The translations under genes and the position numbers were made by a program. From Altererythrobacter sp. CAU 1644 (GTDB taxonomy: Bacteria > Pseudomonadota > Alphaproteobacteria > Sphingomonadales > Sphingomonadaceae): a stretch of 64,000 nt of DNA. Location of the stretch: NCBI RefSeq assembly GCF_029623755.1, contig NZ_CP121106.1, positions 1,933,001 to 1,997,000 of the forward strand, written 5' to 3'. Of this stretch, positions 53,241 through 61,942 are shown one piece after another. Under the pieces are notes generated by a model. It saw only the letters and a program-made list of their open reading frames with translations. It was not told the DNA's origin and searched no databases. Numbering within the stretch: the first letter of the stretch is position 1; every line of letters starts with the position of its first letter.

Positions 53241-54149
53241 ATGAAAATGGAATCGATCCGGGCTTGTTCGATCTGGCGGGCGCTCGAAGTCGTCGGCGAC
53301 GTTCCCGTGTTGCTGATACTCGAACAGGCCCTGCAGGGACGGCATCGCTTCGACGAGTTCGTCGTCGGGACTGGACTTTCCCGGTCGGTCTTGAGCAATC
53401 GCCTGGCGAAGCTCGTTGCGGCAGGTGTGCTGGTCAAGGCGAAGGAGCGCCAGAAAGGCTATGCCCTCACGGAGATGGGTAGAACCCTGTTCCCCGTCGC
53501 CTTGATGATCCTGCGTTGGCAATCGATCTGGGAGCCCGAGGGGCGCAGCATCAACGTCAAGCTGATCCATCGTGCCTGTGGCAAGGCCATGGTGGCTGTG
53601 CCGGTTTGCCATGAGTGCGAGTTCGAGATCGATCCCCGCGATGTCGACTGGGAGCCCGGCCCAGGCCTCACGCAAGTGACGCCGACCTATTCACGGCGTC
53701 GCCAACAGACCGCCGCGGCGAGCGCGAAGCGCGGCAACGTGACCATGGTCGACTCGGTAATCGAGTTGTTCGGAGATCGGTGGGCAACGCTTGTCGTGCG
53801 CGCCTGTTTTACTGGTATCCATCGCTTCGATGAAATCCAGCGCGACACGCTGATGGCGACGAACATCTTGTCGGGCAGGATCGAACGGCTGCTGGCCCAA
53901 GACATCCTCAAGGCGGTGCCATATTCGACCCACCAGGACAGGTTCGAATACCGCCTGACCCCCAAGGGCCGCGATCTCTATCCGGTCCTGCTTGCCCTGC
54001 TGCAGTGGGGCGATGCCTGGTTTGCCGACGCCAAGGGGCCGCCGCTGTTGCTGACCCATCGGAAGTGCGGGCATGGACTGCGCCTCAAAGTCCTGTGCAG
54101 CGAGTGCAGCGGCGAACTGGATCCGCGCAACACCACATTCGAAGTCTAG
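53241..54149 (+). CDS. tandem HxlR-type regulator (two HTH domains)
   Basis: A 302-aa protein built from two HxlR-like winged-helix units. The first (about residues 5-150) has FDEFVVGTGLSRSVLSNRLAKLVAAGVL, and the second (about 165-302) has FDEIQRDTLMATNILSGRIERLLAQDIL. After each winged helix there is a Cys/His tail, HRACGK...CHECEFEIDPRDVDWE and HRKCGHGL...CSECSGELDPRNTTFE, which may bind zinc. HxlR proteins normally have one unit and act as homodimers, so this gene is a fused dimer. It follows the esterase gene by 114 bp and precedes gntR. It probably senses a substrate or product of the cluster. Confidence 0.85.
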   Translation: MKMESIRACSIWRALEVVGDVPVLLILEQALQGRHRFDEFVVGTGLSRSVLSNRLAKLVAAGVLVKAKERQKGYALTEMGRTLFPVALMILRWQSIWEPEGRSINVKLIHRACGKAMVAVPVCHECEFEIDPRDVDWEPGPGLTQVTPTYSRRRQQTAAASAKRGNVTMVDSVIELFGDRWATLVVRACFTGIHRFDEIQRDTLMATNILSGRIERLLAQDILKAVPYSTHQDRFEYRLTPKGRDLYPVLLALLQWGDAWFADAKGPPLLLTHRKCGHGLRLKVLCSECSGELDPRNTTFEV

Positions 54150-54272
54150 CGGGGCGTTCGGCGGCCTTGCCGCGCCGGCATTGACACCCGCGGGATTGCT
54201 TTGCCACGTTTCGCAGAGCAATTGTCGTTTTGCGGCCATCGCTCCGCTTCGACTGAACGAGGAGGTTCTCCT

Positions 54273-54914
54273 TTGAACGCTAATTCGTCCGATATCGCCT
54301 ACCGGAAGCTCCGCGATCGAATTCTCGATGGCGAGCTCAAGGGCGGTACGGCCCTGAAAGAGCGTGACCTGTGCGCCGAACTGGGGATCAGTCGCACGCC
54401 GGTCCGCGAGGCGCTGCGCAGATTGAGCGCCGATGGCCTGGTCGACATGCAACCGCGCCGATCGATCCGGGTGTCGAGCTTCGGCGACGAAGAACTCGCC
54501 GAGATCTACGAAATGGGCAACGTGCTGCAGTCGCACGTTACCGGAATGGCGGCGCGCAAGGCCACGAAGCGCGATCTGGGCAAGCTCCAGAATCTGATCG
54601 GCCAGATGGAGGAAGTGCTTGGCGGGAAGGGCGACAAGAAGGTCATGGCCTTTGCCCGCCTTGACCATGAATTCCACAATGCGATTTCGGATATCGCTCG
54701 CAACGCGCGGATAGCGCAGATCATCAACCAGACCATCAGCCTGCGGTTGCTGACCAATGTCATGGACGAGTATTCCGACGAGGATTTCGCCCGGTCCATC
54801 GCCGATCATCGGGACATTGTCGCCGCGCTGGCCAAGGGCGACGAAGGTGCCGCAGCGAACGCAATGTCCCGCCATGTAAGCCCGAGGAACCGCACGCCGG
54901 GGACCGCGCCATAG
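54273..54914 (+). CDS. GntR-family regulator, FCD subfamily
   Basis: A 213-aa protein from a TTG at 54273, chosen because AGGAGG at 54260-54265 lies 7 nt upstream. The N-terminal winged helix has AYRKLRDRILDGELKGG, ISRTPVREALRRLSADGLVDM and RRSIRVSSF (about residues 5-72). The C-terminal FCD helical domain has DHEFHNAISDIARN and SIADHRDIVAALAKGDEGAAANAMSRHV, with metal-binding Asp/His residues. FCD regulators bind carboxylic acids. A TGGTATACCA palindrome, matching the FCD operator form T-N-G-T..A-C-N-A, lies 4 bp after its stop and before the next operon. Confidence 0.92.
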   Translation: MNANSSDIAYRKLRDRILDGELKGGTALKERDLCAELGISRTPVREALRRLSADGLVDMQPRRSIRVSSFGDEELAEIYEMGNVLQSHVTGMAARKATKRDLGKLQNLIGQMEEVLGGKGDKKVMAFARLDHEFHNAISDIARNARIAQIINQTISLRLLTNVMDEYSDEDFARSIADHRDIVAALAKGDEGAAANAMSRHVSPRNRTPGTAP

Positions 54915-54917
54915 AAT

Positions 54918-54931
54918 TTTGGTATACCAAA
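54918..54931. promoter_or_regulatory. palindromic operator TTTGGTATACCAAA
   Basis: A perfect 14-nt palindrome, centred at 54924/54925. It is followed by TTGACT (54935-54940) and TAGCCT about 18 nt later, a possible -35/-10 pair. The position overlaps the promoter of the cupin-led operon, and the form matches operators of FCD-type GntR proteins such as the adjacent gene product. Confidence 0.75.
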
Positions 54932-55000
54932 TTATTGACTCTTCCGCTTTCGCTGGCCTAGCCTTTGCTCAGGATTGGACTGGTGGCTGGGGGATCGGGA

Positions 55001-55849
55001 TTGGCACGGGAACACACGCTCTTCATTCACGCGCCGGATCTCCCATGGGAGAAAGGGCTCTATTCGGGCGCTCGGCCTGAGGTCAGGTCGAAGGTTCTCT
55101 CGATCGACGAACAAGCGACCGACGCCACCGTTGTGATCGAATACCCTGCCGGGTGGAGCCGCTCTGAGCCCGAGCACTTGACAGCGCACGAGGAATTCCT
55201 GGTGCTCGAAGGAGAGATTGAGATCGACGGCGAGGTGTATGGGCCCCAGCACTACGCCTTCCTGCCGGCCGGCTACGTGCGACAGCGCCAGTCCTCCGCC
55301 CGGGGGGCGAAGGTGCTCACCATGTTCTACGATGTCCCGCAGGTGGTGCCGGGAACTCCCGACACGCCGTTCGACGAGGCACTGCTGGTCCGCCATATCG
55401 ATCCGCTGGCGATGGAATGGGATCCGGGTCTCGTCGACCCGCAGCTTGCAGCCGGGGTGGCGATCAAGCCGCTGAGGACCGACCCCTACACTCAGGAGAC
55501 GTCGTTCCTCTACATGTCACCGCCCCACCGGGTTCCTCCCGGGATGGCAAAACCGCAATGGACCCATTCGATGGTCGAGGAACTGTTCTGCCTTGCCGGT
55601 ACCTATGTCTGGGGGGACTGCGGCAGGATGGGGCCGGGGGGCTACGCCTGGTGGCGCGAGGGGGTCTATCACGGGCCGGCCGGGACCGATGTCGGCTATC
55701 TCCTCTTCGTGCGCACCGTGAACGGGCCGCTCGACAACATTTTCGATACGGAGAAGCGCCCGTTCAGCTGGGAGCCGCCGTTTGCGCCGCAAGTCCCGGA
55801 ACGCCTCAAGCCCTACTCGCGGCCCTATGTCGAACCACCCCTCGCCTAA
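55001..55849 (+). CDS. double-cupin protein
   Basis: About 282 aa from the TTG at 55001 (GGGGGATCGGGA upstream); starts at 54983 or 54965 are also in frame. The first cupin has TAHEEFLVLEGEIEIDGEVYG and FLPAGYV. The second has HSMVEELFCLAGTYVWGDCG, YAWWREGVYHGPAGTDVGY and LLFVRT. Each unit has the two conserved cupin blocks with possible metal His/Glu. It could be a dioxygenase, isomerase or sensor. As the first gene of the chain after the GntR operator, it is likely a pathway enzyme. I cannot name the reaction. Confidence 0.72.
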   Translation: MAREHTLFIHAPDLPWEKGLYSGARPEVRSKVLSIDEQATDATVVIEYPAGWSRSEPEHLTAHEEFLVLEGEIEIDGEVYGPQHYAFLPAGYVRQRQSSARGAKVLTMFYDVPQVVPGTPDTPFDEALLVRHIDPLAMEWDPGLVDPQLAAGVAIKPLRTDPYTQETSFLYMSPPHRVPPGMAKPQWTHSMVEELFCLAGTYVWGDCGRMGPGGYAWWREGVYHGPAGTDVGYLLFVRTVNGPLDNIFDTEKRPFSWEPPFAPQVPERLKPYSRPYVEPPLA

Positions 55850-57152
55850 GGCCCCTGGATCGATCCACGCGGCGCTCGCGCTGCTGACCGCCGCCTATGT
55901 GCTGTCTTATATCGACAGGACCATTATCGCGCTGATGGTCGGGCCTATTCGTGCCGATCTTGGCCTGACCGACACCCAGTTCAGCCTGCTCGGCGGTCTG
56001 GCGTTTGCGATCTTCTACTCCACGCTCGGCATCCCTTTCGGGTGGTGGGCAGACCGCGGCAACCGTCCACGGATCGTGGCGCTTGGGATTGGCTTGTGGA
56101 GCCTGATGACCATGCTCTGTGGTTTCGCAAAGAGTTTCACCGCCCTGTTCCTCATGCGCGTCGGCGTGGGCGTGGGCGAAGCGGCGCTTTCGCCCAGCGC
56201 CTATTCGTTGATTGCGGAAACCTATCCTGCCGACCGGGTTGGCCGTGCACTCGGTATATACGGAACCGGCATCTATCTTGGCGTCGGGTTGAGCTTTGCC
56301 TTGGGCGGTGTGCTGGTCGAACGGCTGTCGGCATTGCCGCCGCTCGATCTCGGCGGACTGGGCAGTTTCGCCGGCTGGCAACAGGTCTTCATTATCGTCG
56401 GATTGCCCGGTCTTCTGCTCGCGCCGCTTGCGCTGCTGGTCCTACGCGAGCCGCGCCTCGAGCGCTTGCGGGCGAGTGCCGCCTCTGGAACCCAGGCGGA
56501 CAATGGCCAGATCAGGCCCGCCATATTTCCCTGGATCGGGCGGAATCGCGTGTTCCTGATCACGCATTTCCTGGGATTCTCGTCGCTCAGCCTGGCCTTC
56601 AACGGCTATCTTGCCTGGATGGCCGAGTTTCTCCTACGCAGCTTCGAGGTCGGCAAGTCGACCAGCGGTTTCGGCATCGGGATAATCGTGCTGACCCTAG
56701 GAGTCGGGGGCATGCTGGCTGGGGGATACACCGCCGATCGCCTGCGCCAGCGCGGCGACCTCAAGGGCGCGCTCACCGCGGCGTGCGGTGGAGCAATCGC
56801 GATGACGCCTTTCACGGCAATTGCACCCTTGATGCCGAGCGCAACCTTGAGTCTGTTGGCGTTCGCGCCGATCATGGCGCTCTCCGCGTTTTGCTTCGGG
56901 CCGGCGGTAATCGCGCTGCAACTTGCCACACCGCTGGACCTGCGGGCGCGCATCTCGGCACTGTTCCTGCTGGTGGTCAACCTAGCGGGGATCGGGCTCG
57001 GCGGGACGGTGGTCGCGGCCATTTCCGACTTTGCCTTGGGCGGCGATGGCACGAGGTTGGGCGAGGCGCTGGGCCTGGCTGGCGGGGTGAGCTCGCTGAT
57101 CGGGGTGCCGCTGCTCTTCATCGCCCGGCGCAAGATGCCGACCTATGAATGA
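55827..57152 (+). CDS. MFS transporter
   Basis: A 441-aa, 12-helix transporter from the ATG at 55827, which overlaps the cupin gene by 23 nt. It has the motif-A type loop GWWADRGNRPRIVALG between helices 2 and 3 and the motif ALSPSAYSLIAETYPADRVGRALGIYGTG near helix 5. YVLSYIDRTIIALMVGPIRADL in helix 1 is typical of the anion/aromatic acid:H+ and spinster-like transporters. It likely moves an aromatic or carboxylic acid across the inner membrane. It overlaps the next gene by 8 nt. Confidence 0.87.
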   Translation: MSNHPSPKAPGSIHAALALLTAAYVLSYIDRTIIALMVGPIRADLGLTDTQFSLLGGLAFAIFYSTLGIPFGWWADRGNRPRIVALGIGLWSLMTMLCGFAKSFTALFLMRVGVGVGEAALSPSAYSLIAETYPADRVGRALGIYGTGIYLGVGLSFALGGVLVERLSALPPLDLGGLGSFAGWQQVFIIVGLPGLLLAPLALLVLREPRLERLRASAASGTQADNGQIRPAIFPWIGRNRVFLITHFLGFSSLSLAFNGYLAWMAEFLLRSFEVGKSTSGFGIGIIVLTLGVGGMLAGGYTADRLRQRGDLKGALTAACGGAIAMTPFTAIAPLMPSATLSLLAFAPIMALSAFCFGPAVIALQLATPLDLRARISALFLLVVNLAGIGLGGTVVAAISDFALGGDGTRLGEALGLAGGVSSLIGVPLLFIARRKMPTYE

Positions 57153-57888
57153 GGCAAGCGGAGATCTCTGGTCGCAAGCCGAGCCGTTCGACCTGCCGGT
57201 GATCGACCATGTCGGGCTGGTCGTCAGTGACATCGAGGCTACGGTGGACGAATTACGGCGCACTGGCCTCAAGGTCAGCGATCCCGAACCGCTTTTGACT
57301 TCAGCAGGCCCGCTCGGGCAGCGCAGCGCGCATTGCGTGTTCGAGAATGGCTACCTTGAGATCAGCGCGCCTAATCCCGGCAGCGGCAACCATCTCGAGC
57401 CGTTTCTGGCGATGGGCGAGGGATGGAAGATCCTGGTATTTGCCTGCGACGATTGCGAGCAGGGGCGCGACAGGCTGCAAGCCGCAGGAATTGCCTGCGG
57501 TCCGGTCTCTGACGCCGCGCGCACGGTGTTGCTTTCACGAGGCTCGGAGACGGCTCGGTTTCGCTGGTTCAGCCTGTCCGACATGGTTGAGGGTGTACTC
57601 GTCGCCTATGTCGAGCATCGCGACCGTGAAATTGTATTCGCACCAGAGCTGACCGAACATTCGAACGGTGCGCGAAAGCTCGGTGCCGTTCTCTTTGGTG
57701 CGTCGGCGAGACCCCTCGAATGTTTGGGCAGGGCGACACAGGCTTTCGCGCCGCACAGCCGCATTACCCCTTCGCCCGGCGTTGCGATCCCTGGCGTGGA
57801 GATCGTAGGCGCCGACCCCTTCGTTCTCAAGTATCCCGGCTGGCAGCTTCGCGCCGTAGCGGCAGCGGGAGGAGGGCAGGGCCAATGA
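57145..57888 (+). CDS. VOC/glyoxalase-like protein
   Basis: A 247-aa protein. VIDHVGLVVSDIEATVDELRRTGL at the N-terminus is the first VOC beta-alpha-beta unit. FENGYLEISAPNP gives the metal-side Glu, and VLVAYVEHRDREIVF is a later strand. The length matches glyoxalase-like domain proteins with an extended C-terminus. It may be a metal-dependent isomerase, lyase or ring-cleavage-type enzyme. It overlaps the upstream MFS gene and the downstream cupin gene, so it is made in the same chain. Confidence 0.7.
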   Translation: MNEASGDLWSQAEPFDLPVIDHVGLVVSDIEATVDELRRTGLKVSDPEPLLTSAGPLGQRSAHCVFENGYLEISAPNPGSGNHLEPFLAMGEGWKILVFACDDCEQGRDRLQAAGIACGPVSDAARTVLLSRGSETARFRWFSLSDMVEGVLVAYVEHRDREIVFAPELTEHSNGARKLGAVLFGASARPLECLGRATQAFAPHSRITPSPGVAIPGVEIVGADPFVLKYPGWQLRAVAAAGGGQGQ

Positions 57889-58445
57889 AGCCGTTTTCCG
57901 GACTCGCGCTGATCGGGCTTGTGCTCGCCCTGTCGTCTTGCTCCGAGCCGCAGGACGATACGCTGCCCGAGGTGCGCCGAATTGTGACGACCGAGGGTGC
58001 AGACGGGAAATCCCTCATCCTCGCCGACGGGCCAAGTCCCAATGTGGTCGAGCTCAATGGTTCGCGGATCGAACGATTGTGGGAGACACAAGCAATGCCC
58101 GTGTCGATCCCGGTCGAAGAGGACCTGGGATTGGCAGCAGGCAATGCCTATCGCGAGGGCTTTGTCGGCAGCAGCCTTTATATCGCGGACATCTCGCCCG
58201 GATCCGGGCTTGAGGACATACCGCTGCACAAGCAGGACAGCCTCGACTACATCGCGCTCCTGGCAGGCGAAATCGACCTCGTGCTCGACAATGGCGAGAC
58301 ACTGGCAATGAAGCCGGGCGATGTGCTGGTGCAAGCGGGCAATGCGCATAGCTGGGTCAACAGGGGCAAGGTTCCGGCGCGCCTGCTGTGTGTTGTCCTC
58401 ACGGGCGAGCGCCGCAAGGACGAGGCACAAGAGCGCGGTGAGTAG
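57885..58445 (+). CDS. cupin-domain lipoprotein
   Basis: A 186-aa protein from the ATG at 57885 (4-nt overlap). The signal LIGLVLALSSC has a lipobox with Cys near residue 18. The C-terminal half is a single cupin: PLHKQDSLDYIALLAGEIDLVLDNGETLAMKPGDVLVQAGNAHSWVNRG, including the H...E and H metal positions. It is thus a membrane-tethered, periplasmic cupin, which is unusual. It may be a binding protein or an enzyme acting on imported substrate. It sits between the VOC and the second MFS gene. Confidence 0.75.
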   Translation: MKPFSGLALIGLVLALSSCSEPQDDTLPEVRRIVTTEGADGKSLILADGPSPNVVELNGSRIERLWETQAMPVSIPVEEDLGLAAGNAYREGFVGSSLYIADISPGSGLEDIPLHKQDSLDYIALLAGEIDLVLDNGETLAMKPGDVLVQAGNAHSWVNRGKVPARLLCVVLTGERRKDEAQERGE

Positions 58446-59643
58446 GCCGTGGGCCATCGTCGGCAGCACCGTCGCGACCCAGGCGGCGCAGGCCGGCTTG
58501 CTGATCTACGGATTCTCGGCGCTGGCTCTCCAACTCGAGCAGGAGTTCGGGGCGACCCGTTTCGAAGTCATGCTCGCCACGACATGCCTGTCGCTGGCGT
58601 CGAGCGCATTGGGACCAGTCGCGGGCCGCTGGGTCGACAAGGGATCGGCACGACGACTGATGCTGATCGGTGCGGCGATGTTGGGGCTGGGATTGGCCTT
58701 GGTTTCGGTCGCACAGGCAATCTGGCAGGTATGGCTGGCCTATGCCCTCGTGCTTCCCTTCGGGAACGTGCTCCTCGGCCAATTGACCAGCGCCACGCTC
58801 ATTACGCGCTGGTTCGCGGAGCGCCGCGGCCGCGCCATGGGAATCTCGACCTTGGGTACCTCGCTGGGCGGATTCATCTTCCCGGTGCTGATCGCAACTG
58901 CATCGGAGGCGATGGGGTGGCGCGGTGCGCTGCTGGCAATCGGATTAATCACCGCGGCGACAATGGCGTTGATCGTATGGTTGGGGATCAGGGATCGTCC
59001 GGAGGAGCCCAAAAGCGAGCAGGCATGCGCCGCGCTCGATATCGACAGCGCAGGCGGCCTGACAATCGCCCAGATCATCGCCCAGCCGGCCTTCTGGATC
59101 ATCACGGTAGCCGTCGGTGTGAAGCTCGCCACCTACATCGGGCTCGTCAACAACCTGGCCGGCTTCGCAAGAGAGATCGGGGTGGAAAGTATTGCCGCCG
59201 CGGGGATGGTCTCGGTACTTTCGATCACTTCGATGGTCGGCAAGCTTGGGTTTGGCACGCTGGCGGAGCGCTTTACGCCGCGCGCGCTATTCATCCTCGC
59301 GATTGCGCTCACCATCGTCGGTTTCGCGCTCCTGCTGGTCGCCTATGGGATGATGGCCCTGGTTGTTGCCTGCGTCTTGCTGGGGCTCTCGACCGGCGGC
59401 ATGCTCCCCCTGTGGAACCTGATCGTCGCCGAATATTTCGGCGAGGTCTCGTTCGGGCGCGCGCTGGGTTTGACGAGCCTCGCGATGGTGCCGCTCACCG
59501 CCTTCGCCTCACCGTTTGCAGGGTGGGTCTTCGACCGCACCGGTCACTATGACGGGGTGATCTGGGGATCGATGGTGTCGCTCGCAGTATCCATTGCGCT
59601 GCTCACCATGTTGCCTCCTGCGAATAGGGAAGAGAAGCATTGA
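58438..59643 (+). CDS. MFS transporter (oxalate/formate antiporter-like)
   Basis: A 401-aa, 12-helix protein from a GTG at 58438, overlapping the cupin gene by 8 nt. It has GPVAGRWVDKGSARRLMLIGAAMLGLG (motif A), TRWFAERRGRAMGISTLGTSLGGFIFP (the mid-helix loop of monocarboxylate/OFA-type carriers) and VVACVLLGLSTGGMLPLWNLIVAEYFG in the C-terminal half. It likely exports or imports a carboxylate. It is a second and different MFS gene in the same operon, so one may serve uptake and the other efflux of a product. Confidence 0.85.
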   Translation: MSRPWAIVGSTVATQAAQAGLLIYGFSALALQLEQEFGATRFEVMLATTCLSLASSALGPVAGRWVDKGSARRLMLIGAAMLGLGLALVSVAQAIWQVWLAYALVLPFGNVLLGQLTSATLITRWFAERRGRAMGISTLGTSLGGFIFPVLIATASEAMGWRGALLAIGLITAATMALIVWLGIRDRPEEPKSEQACAALDIDSAGGLTIAQIIAQPAFWIITVAVGVKLATYIGLVNNLAGFAREIGVESIAAAGMVSVLSITSMVGKLGFGTLAERFTPRALFILAIALTIVGFALLLVAYGMMALVVACVLLGLSTGGMLPLWNLIVAEYFGEVSFGRALGLTSLAMVPLTAFASPFAGWVFDRTGHYDGVIWGSMVSLAVSIALLTMLPPANREEKH

Positions 59644-61349
59644 CCGGTGCCGAGGCCATCGCCGGAATCCTTTCAGCGCAAGGGGTTCGCACCGTCTTTG
59701 CGCTGGCCGGTGCTTCGCACACCCACCTGTTGGATCAGCTGGAACTGGGCGGCTTCGCCATCGTCCCCAGCCGCCATGAGGCGGGCACTGTAGGGGCCGC
59801 CGATGGCTACGCCCGAGCGCTGGCGGACCAGCGACCGATGCGGCCCGGGGTGGGTTTGATCGTCAGCGAGCAGGGCATCGCCAACGCTGTGGGCGGCCTC
59901 GCGGTCGCCTACGCACTCGGTTCACCCGTCGTCGTGCTGGCTGCCATTCCGCCTGCGGGCTTCGTCGAGCCTGCCAACCTGATCGCATCGGCGCAGCTCG
60001 ATATTGTCCGGCCCGTGAGCAAATGGGCCAGGATCGCTAGGGTCAGGGCCGAACTGGGCGATTTGGTCCGCGAAGCCGTGCTCGCATCGATTTCGGACCG
60101 CCCGGGGCCGGCGGTGCTGTTCATTCCGCAGGACCTGTTTCGCGAAGAAGGGCCCGCGTGCAATCACGAGCCGATTGAGGCGACACCAAGCGAGCCGGAC
60201 GAGGCGCAGATCGAACACGCGGCGAGCTTGTTGAACGAGGCCGAGCGACCCCTCGCTATTTCCGGCTTCGGCGCGTTTCGCGGCCGGACTGGAGAGGGCC
60301 TGCAGCGCCTGGCTGCGCTCGGCGTTCCGGTACTGGGCAATGGCAGCGGGCGAGGACTGGTCCCGGAGGATGGCGAGCGCGGCTGGTCGTGGCCCTACGC
60401 CCAGCATCTCGCATGCGAGGCGGATTGCGTCATCGTCGTGGGAGAGGTTCTCACGCAAAGACTGGGGTTTGGACTGCCGCCGCGCTTCTCGCCCAAGGCG
60501 AAGTTCATCCAGATCGATGTCGACCCCACCGCCTTCCACCGCAATCGTCCCACCGATGCGCCCATAGCCGGCGATCCGGCGCGCGCTATCGACGGCCTGC
60601 TCTCACGTCTGCGGCGATCGTGGGACGCATCTTGGCTGGCCAAGGGATTGGCGGAAAAGGACGGTTTGATGGCCAGCCTTGCCAAGGCCGAAGGTGCCGC
60701 AATTCACCCGCTGGCTTTGGGCGAGGCGGTGCAGGCGCATCTGGGGGAGCATACGATCCTGGTCGGGGATGGGGCAGACATCCAGAACTGGATGTACGGC
60801 GCGTTGAAGGTGCGCCGCGGCGGAGGTTTCATCGATCACTTTCCGCTGGGCGCGATGGGCTCGGGGACGGCGCTGGCGGTCGGTGCAGCCGCAGCCATGA
60901 AGGAAGGGGCGCTCGCAAGCGGAAATCCCCCTGCCGGCGTCGTGCTGGTCACTGGTGACGGGGCGATCGGGTTCCATCCGGGCGAGCTTCACGCGGCAGC
61001 GCTTGCGGGGCTGGATCTCAAGGTCATCGTCGGGAACGACGGGGCCTGGGGAACCGAACGGCACGGACAGCTCTCGGCGATCGGGCGGACGGTCAACACC
61101 GATTTGGGCGGAGCGGCCTATGACAAGGTCGCGCAGGGATTTGGTCTCTCTGCTGCCCGATGCGATCATCGCGCCGAGCTCGAAGAGGCCGTGGAGAAAC
61201 TGTTCGGCATGCGAGGTCCGGCATTGCTCGATGTGACGATCGACCCGGACGCGGGAGCACAGCTCACTTACGATCCGCGGCTGTCGTCGATCAGGTTCAG
61301 CGATCTGGCAGAGGGCAAGAGCGCATTGGAAGGGGAGCAGGAGCGATGA
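59640..61349 (+). CDS. thiamine-diphosphate-dependent enzyme (acetolactate synthase/2-oxoacid decarboxylase-like)
   Basis: A 569-aa protein from a TTG at 59640 that overlaps the MFS stop. It has the PYR-domain catalytic Glu in VPSRHEAGTVGAADGYARA, the central FAD/ADP-type fold, and the PP-domain motif GDGAIGFHPGELHAAALAGLDLKVIVGNDGAWG (GDG near residue 439 and Asn/Asp near 467) that binds TPP-Mg. IGSGTALAVGAA-type loops are present. It could decarboxylate a 2-oxo acid, cleave a 2-hydroxyacyl-CoA, or condense two keto-acids. The downstream ALDH would oxidise an aldehyde product (inference). Confidence 0.78.
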   Translation: MTGAEAIAGILSAQGVRTVFALAGASHTHLLDQLELGGFAIVPSRHEAGTVGAADGYARALADQRPMRPGVGLIVSEQGIANAVGGLAVAYALGSPVVVLAAIPPAGFVEPANLIASAQLDIVRPVSKWARIARVRAELGDLVREAVLASISDRPGPAVLFIPQDLFREEGPACNHEPIEATPSEPDEAQIEHAASLLNEAERPLAISGFGAFRGRTGEGLQRLAALGVPVLGNGSGRGLVPEDGERGWSWPYAQHLACEADCVIVVGEVLTQRLGFGLPPRFSPKAKFIQIDVDPTAFHRNRPTDAPIAGDPARAIDGLLSRLRRSWDASWLAKGLAEKDGLMASLAKAEGAAIHPLALGEAVQAHLGEHTILVGDGADIQNWMYGALKVRRGGGFIDHFPLGAMGSGTALAVGAAAAMKEGALASGNPPAGVVLVTGDGAIGFHPGELHAAALAGLDLKVIVGNDGAWGTERHGQLSAIGRTVNTDLGGAAYDKVAQGFGLSAARCDHRAELEEAVEKLFGMRGPALLDVTIDPDAGAQLTYDPRLSSIRFSDLAEGKSALEGEQER

Positions 61350-61942
61350 CGCCGGTGAAATCTGCCGCGACCGTACTGGCGATTGCAATGCTCGCGTGGC
61401 CGGGTGCCGGCTTGTCGCAGAACGCCGCGGATAAGGAAGTTCGCAGCACGGAAGAAGTCGAGGTTCCGCGCTCGGCGCTGCTGCGGACGGCGATCGTGGT
61501 CGCCGACGCCGATCGCTCAAAGCGCTTCTATGCCGATGTGTTCGCCTTCGAAGAGCGGTTCGACGGCGACATTACCAAGCCGGTCAACCGCGAACTGCTT
61601 GGATTGGCTGAAGGAGAGTCCGCCCGTTTCGTCATCATGCGCGGCGCTGCCAGCATCGGTGGTTTCGACCTTCCGACCCATGCGATCGGATTGCTGGAGA
61701 TATCGGGCACTTCTCCGAGGGAGCCGGCAAGCTTGCCCCGGGGTAGTGGGCTGGGCCCCGGCCAGACCATGTTTGCCATGGTCACCGATGACATGGATTA
61801 TGTGATCGAGCGTCTGGGCGCTTGGGCCGCGCCGATCGTCGCCGGTCCGGTGATCGCGCATGACGGCAGCGAGATCGAGATCGTGACGCGTGATCCCGAC
61901 GGCATGCGTATCCACGTAGTACAGAAAAGGACGTTGCCATGA
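61346..61942 (+). CDS. VOC protein with N-terminal signal peptide
   Basis: A 198-aa protein from the ATG at 61346 (4-nt overlap). A signal peptide (MTPVKSAATVLAIAMLAWPG, cleaved near GLSQ) precedes the VOC pattern LLRTAIVVADADRSKRFYADVFAF, SARFVIMRG, DMDYVIERLG and SEIEIVTRDPDGMRIHVV. A periplasmic VOC domain is uncommon. It follows the TPP enzyme gene and precedes the FAD monooxygenase gene with 4-nt overlaps. It may bind or isomerise an imported intermediate. Confidence 0.72.
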   Translation: MTPVKSAATVLAIAMLAWPGAGLSQNAADKEVRSTEEVEVPRSALLRTAIVVADADRSKRFYADVFAFEERFDGDITKPVNRELLGLAEGESARFVIMRGAASIGGFDLPTHAIGLLEISGTSPREPASLPRGSGLGPGQTMFAMVTDDMDYVIERLGAWAAPIVAGPVIAHDGSEIEIVTRDPDGMRIHVVQKRTLP

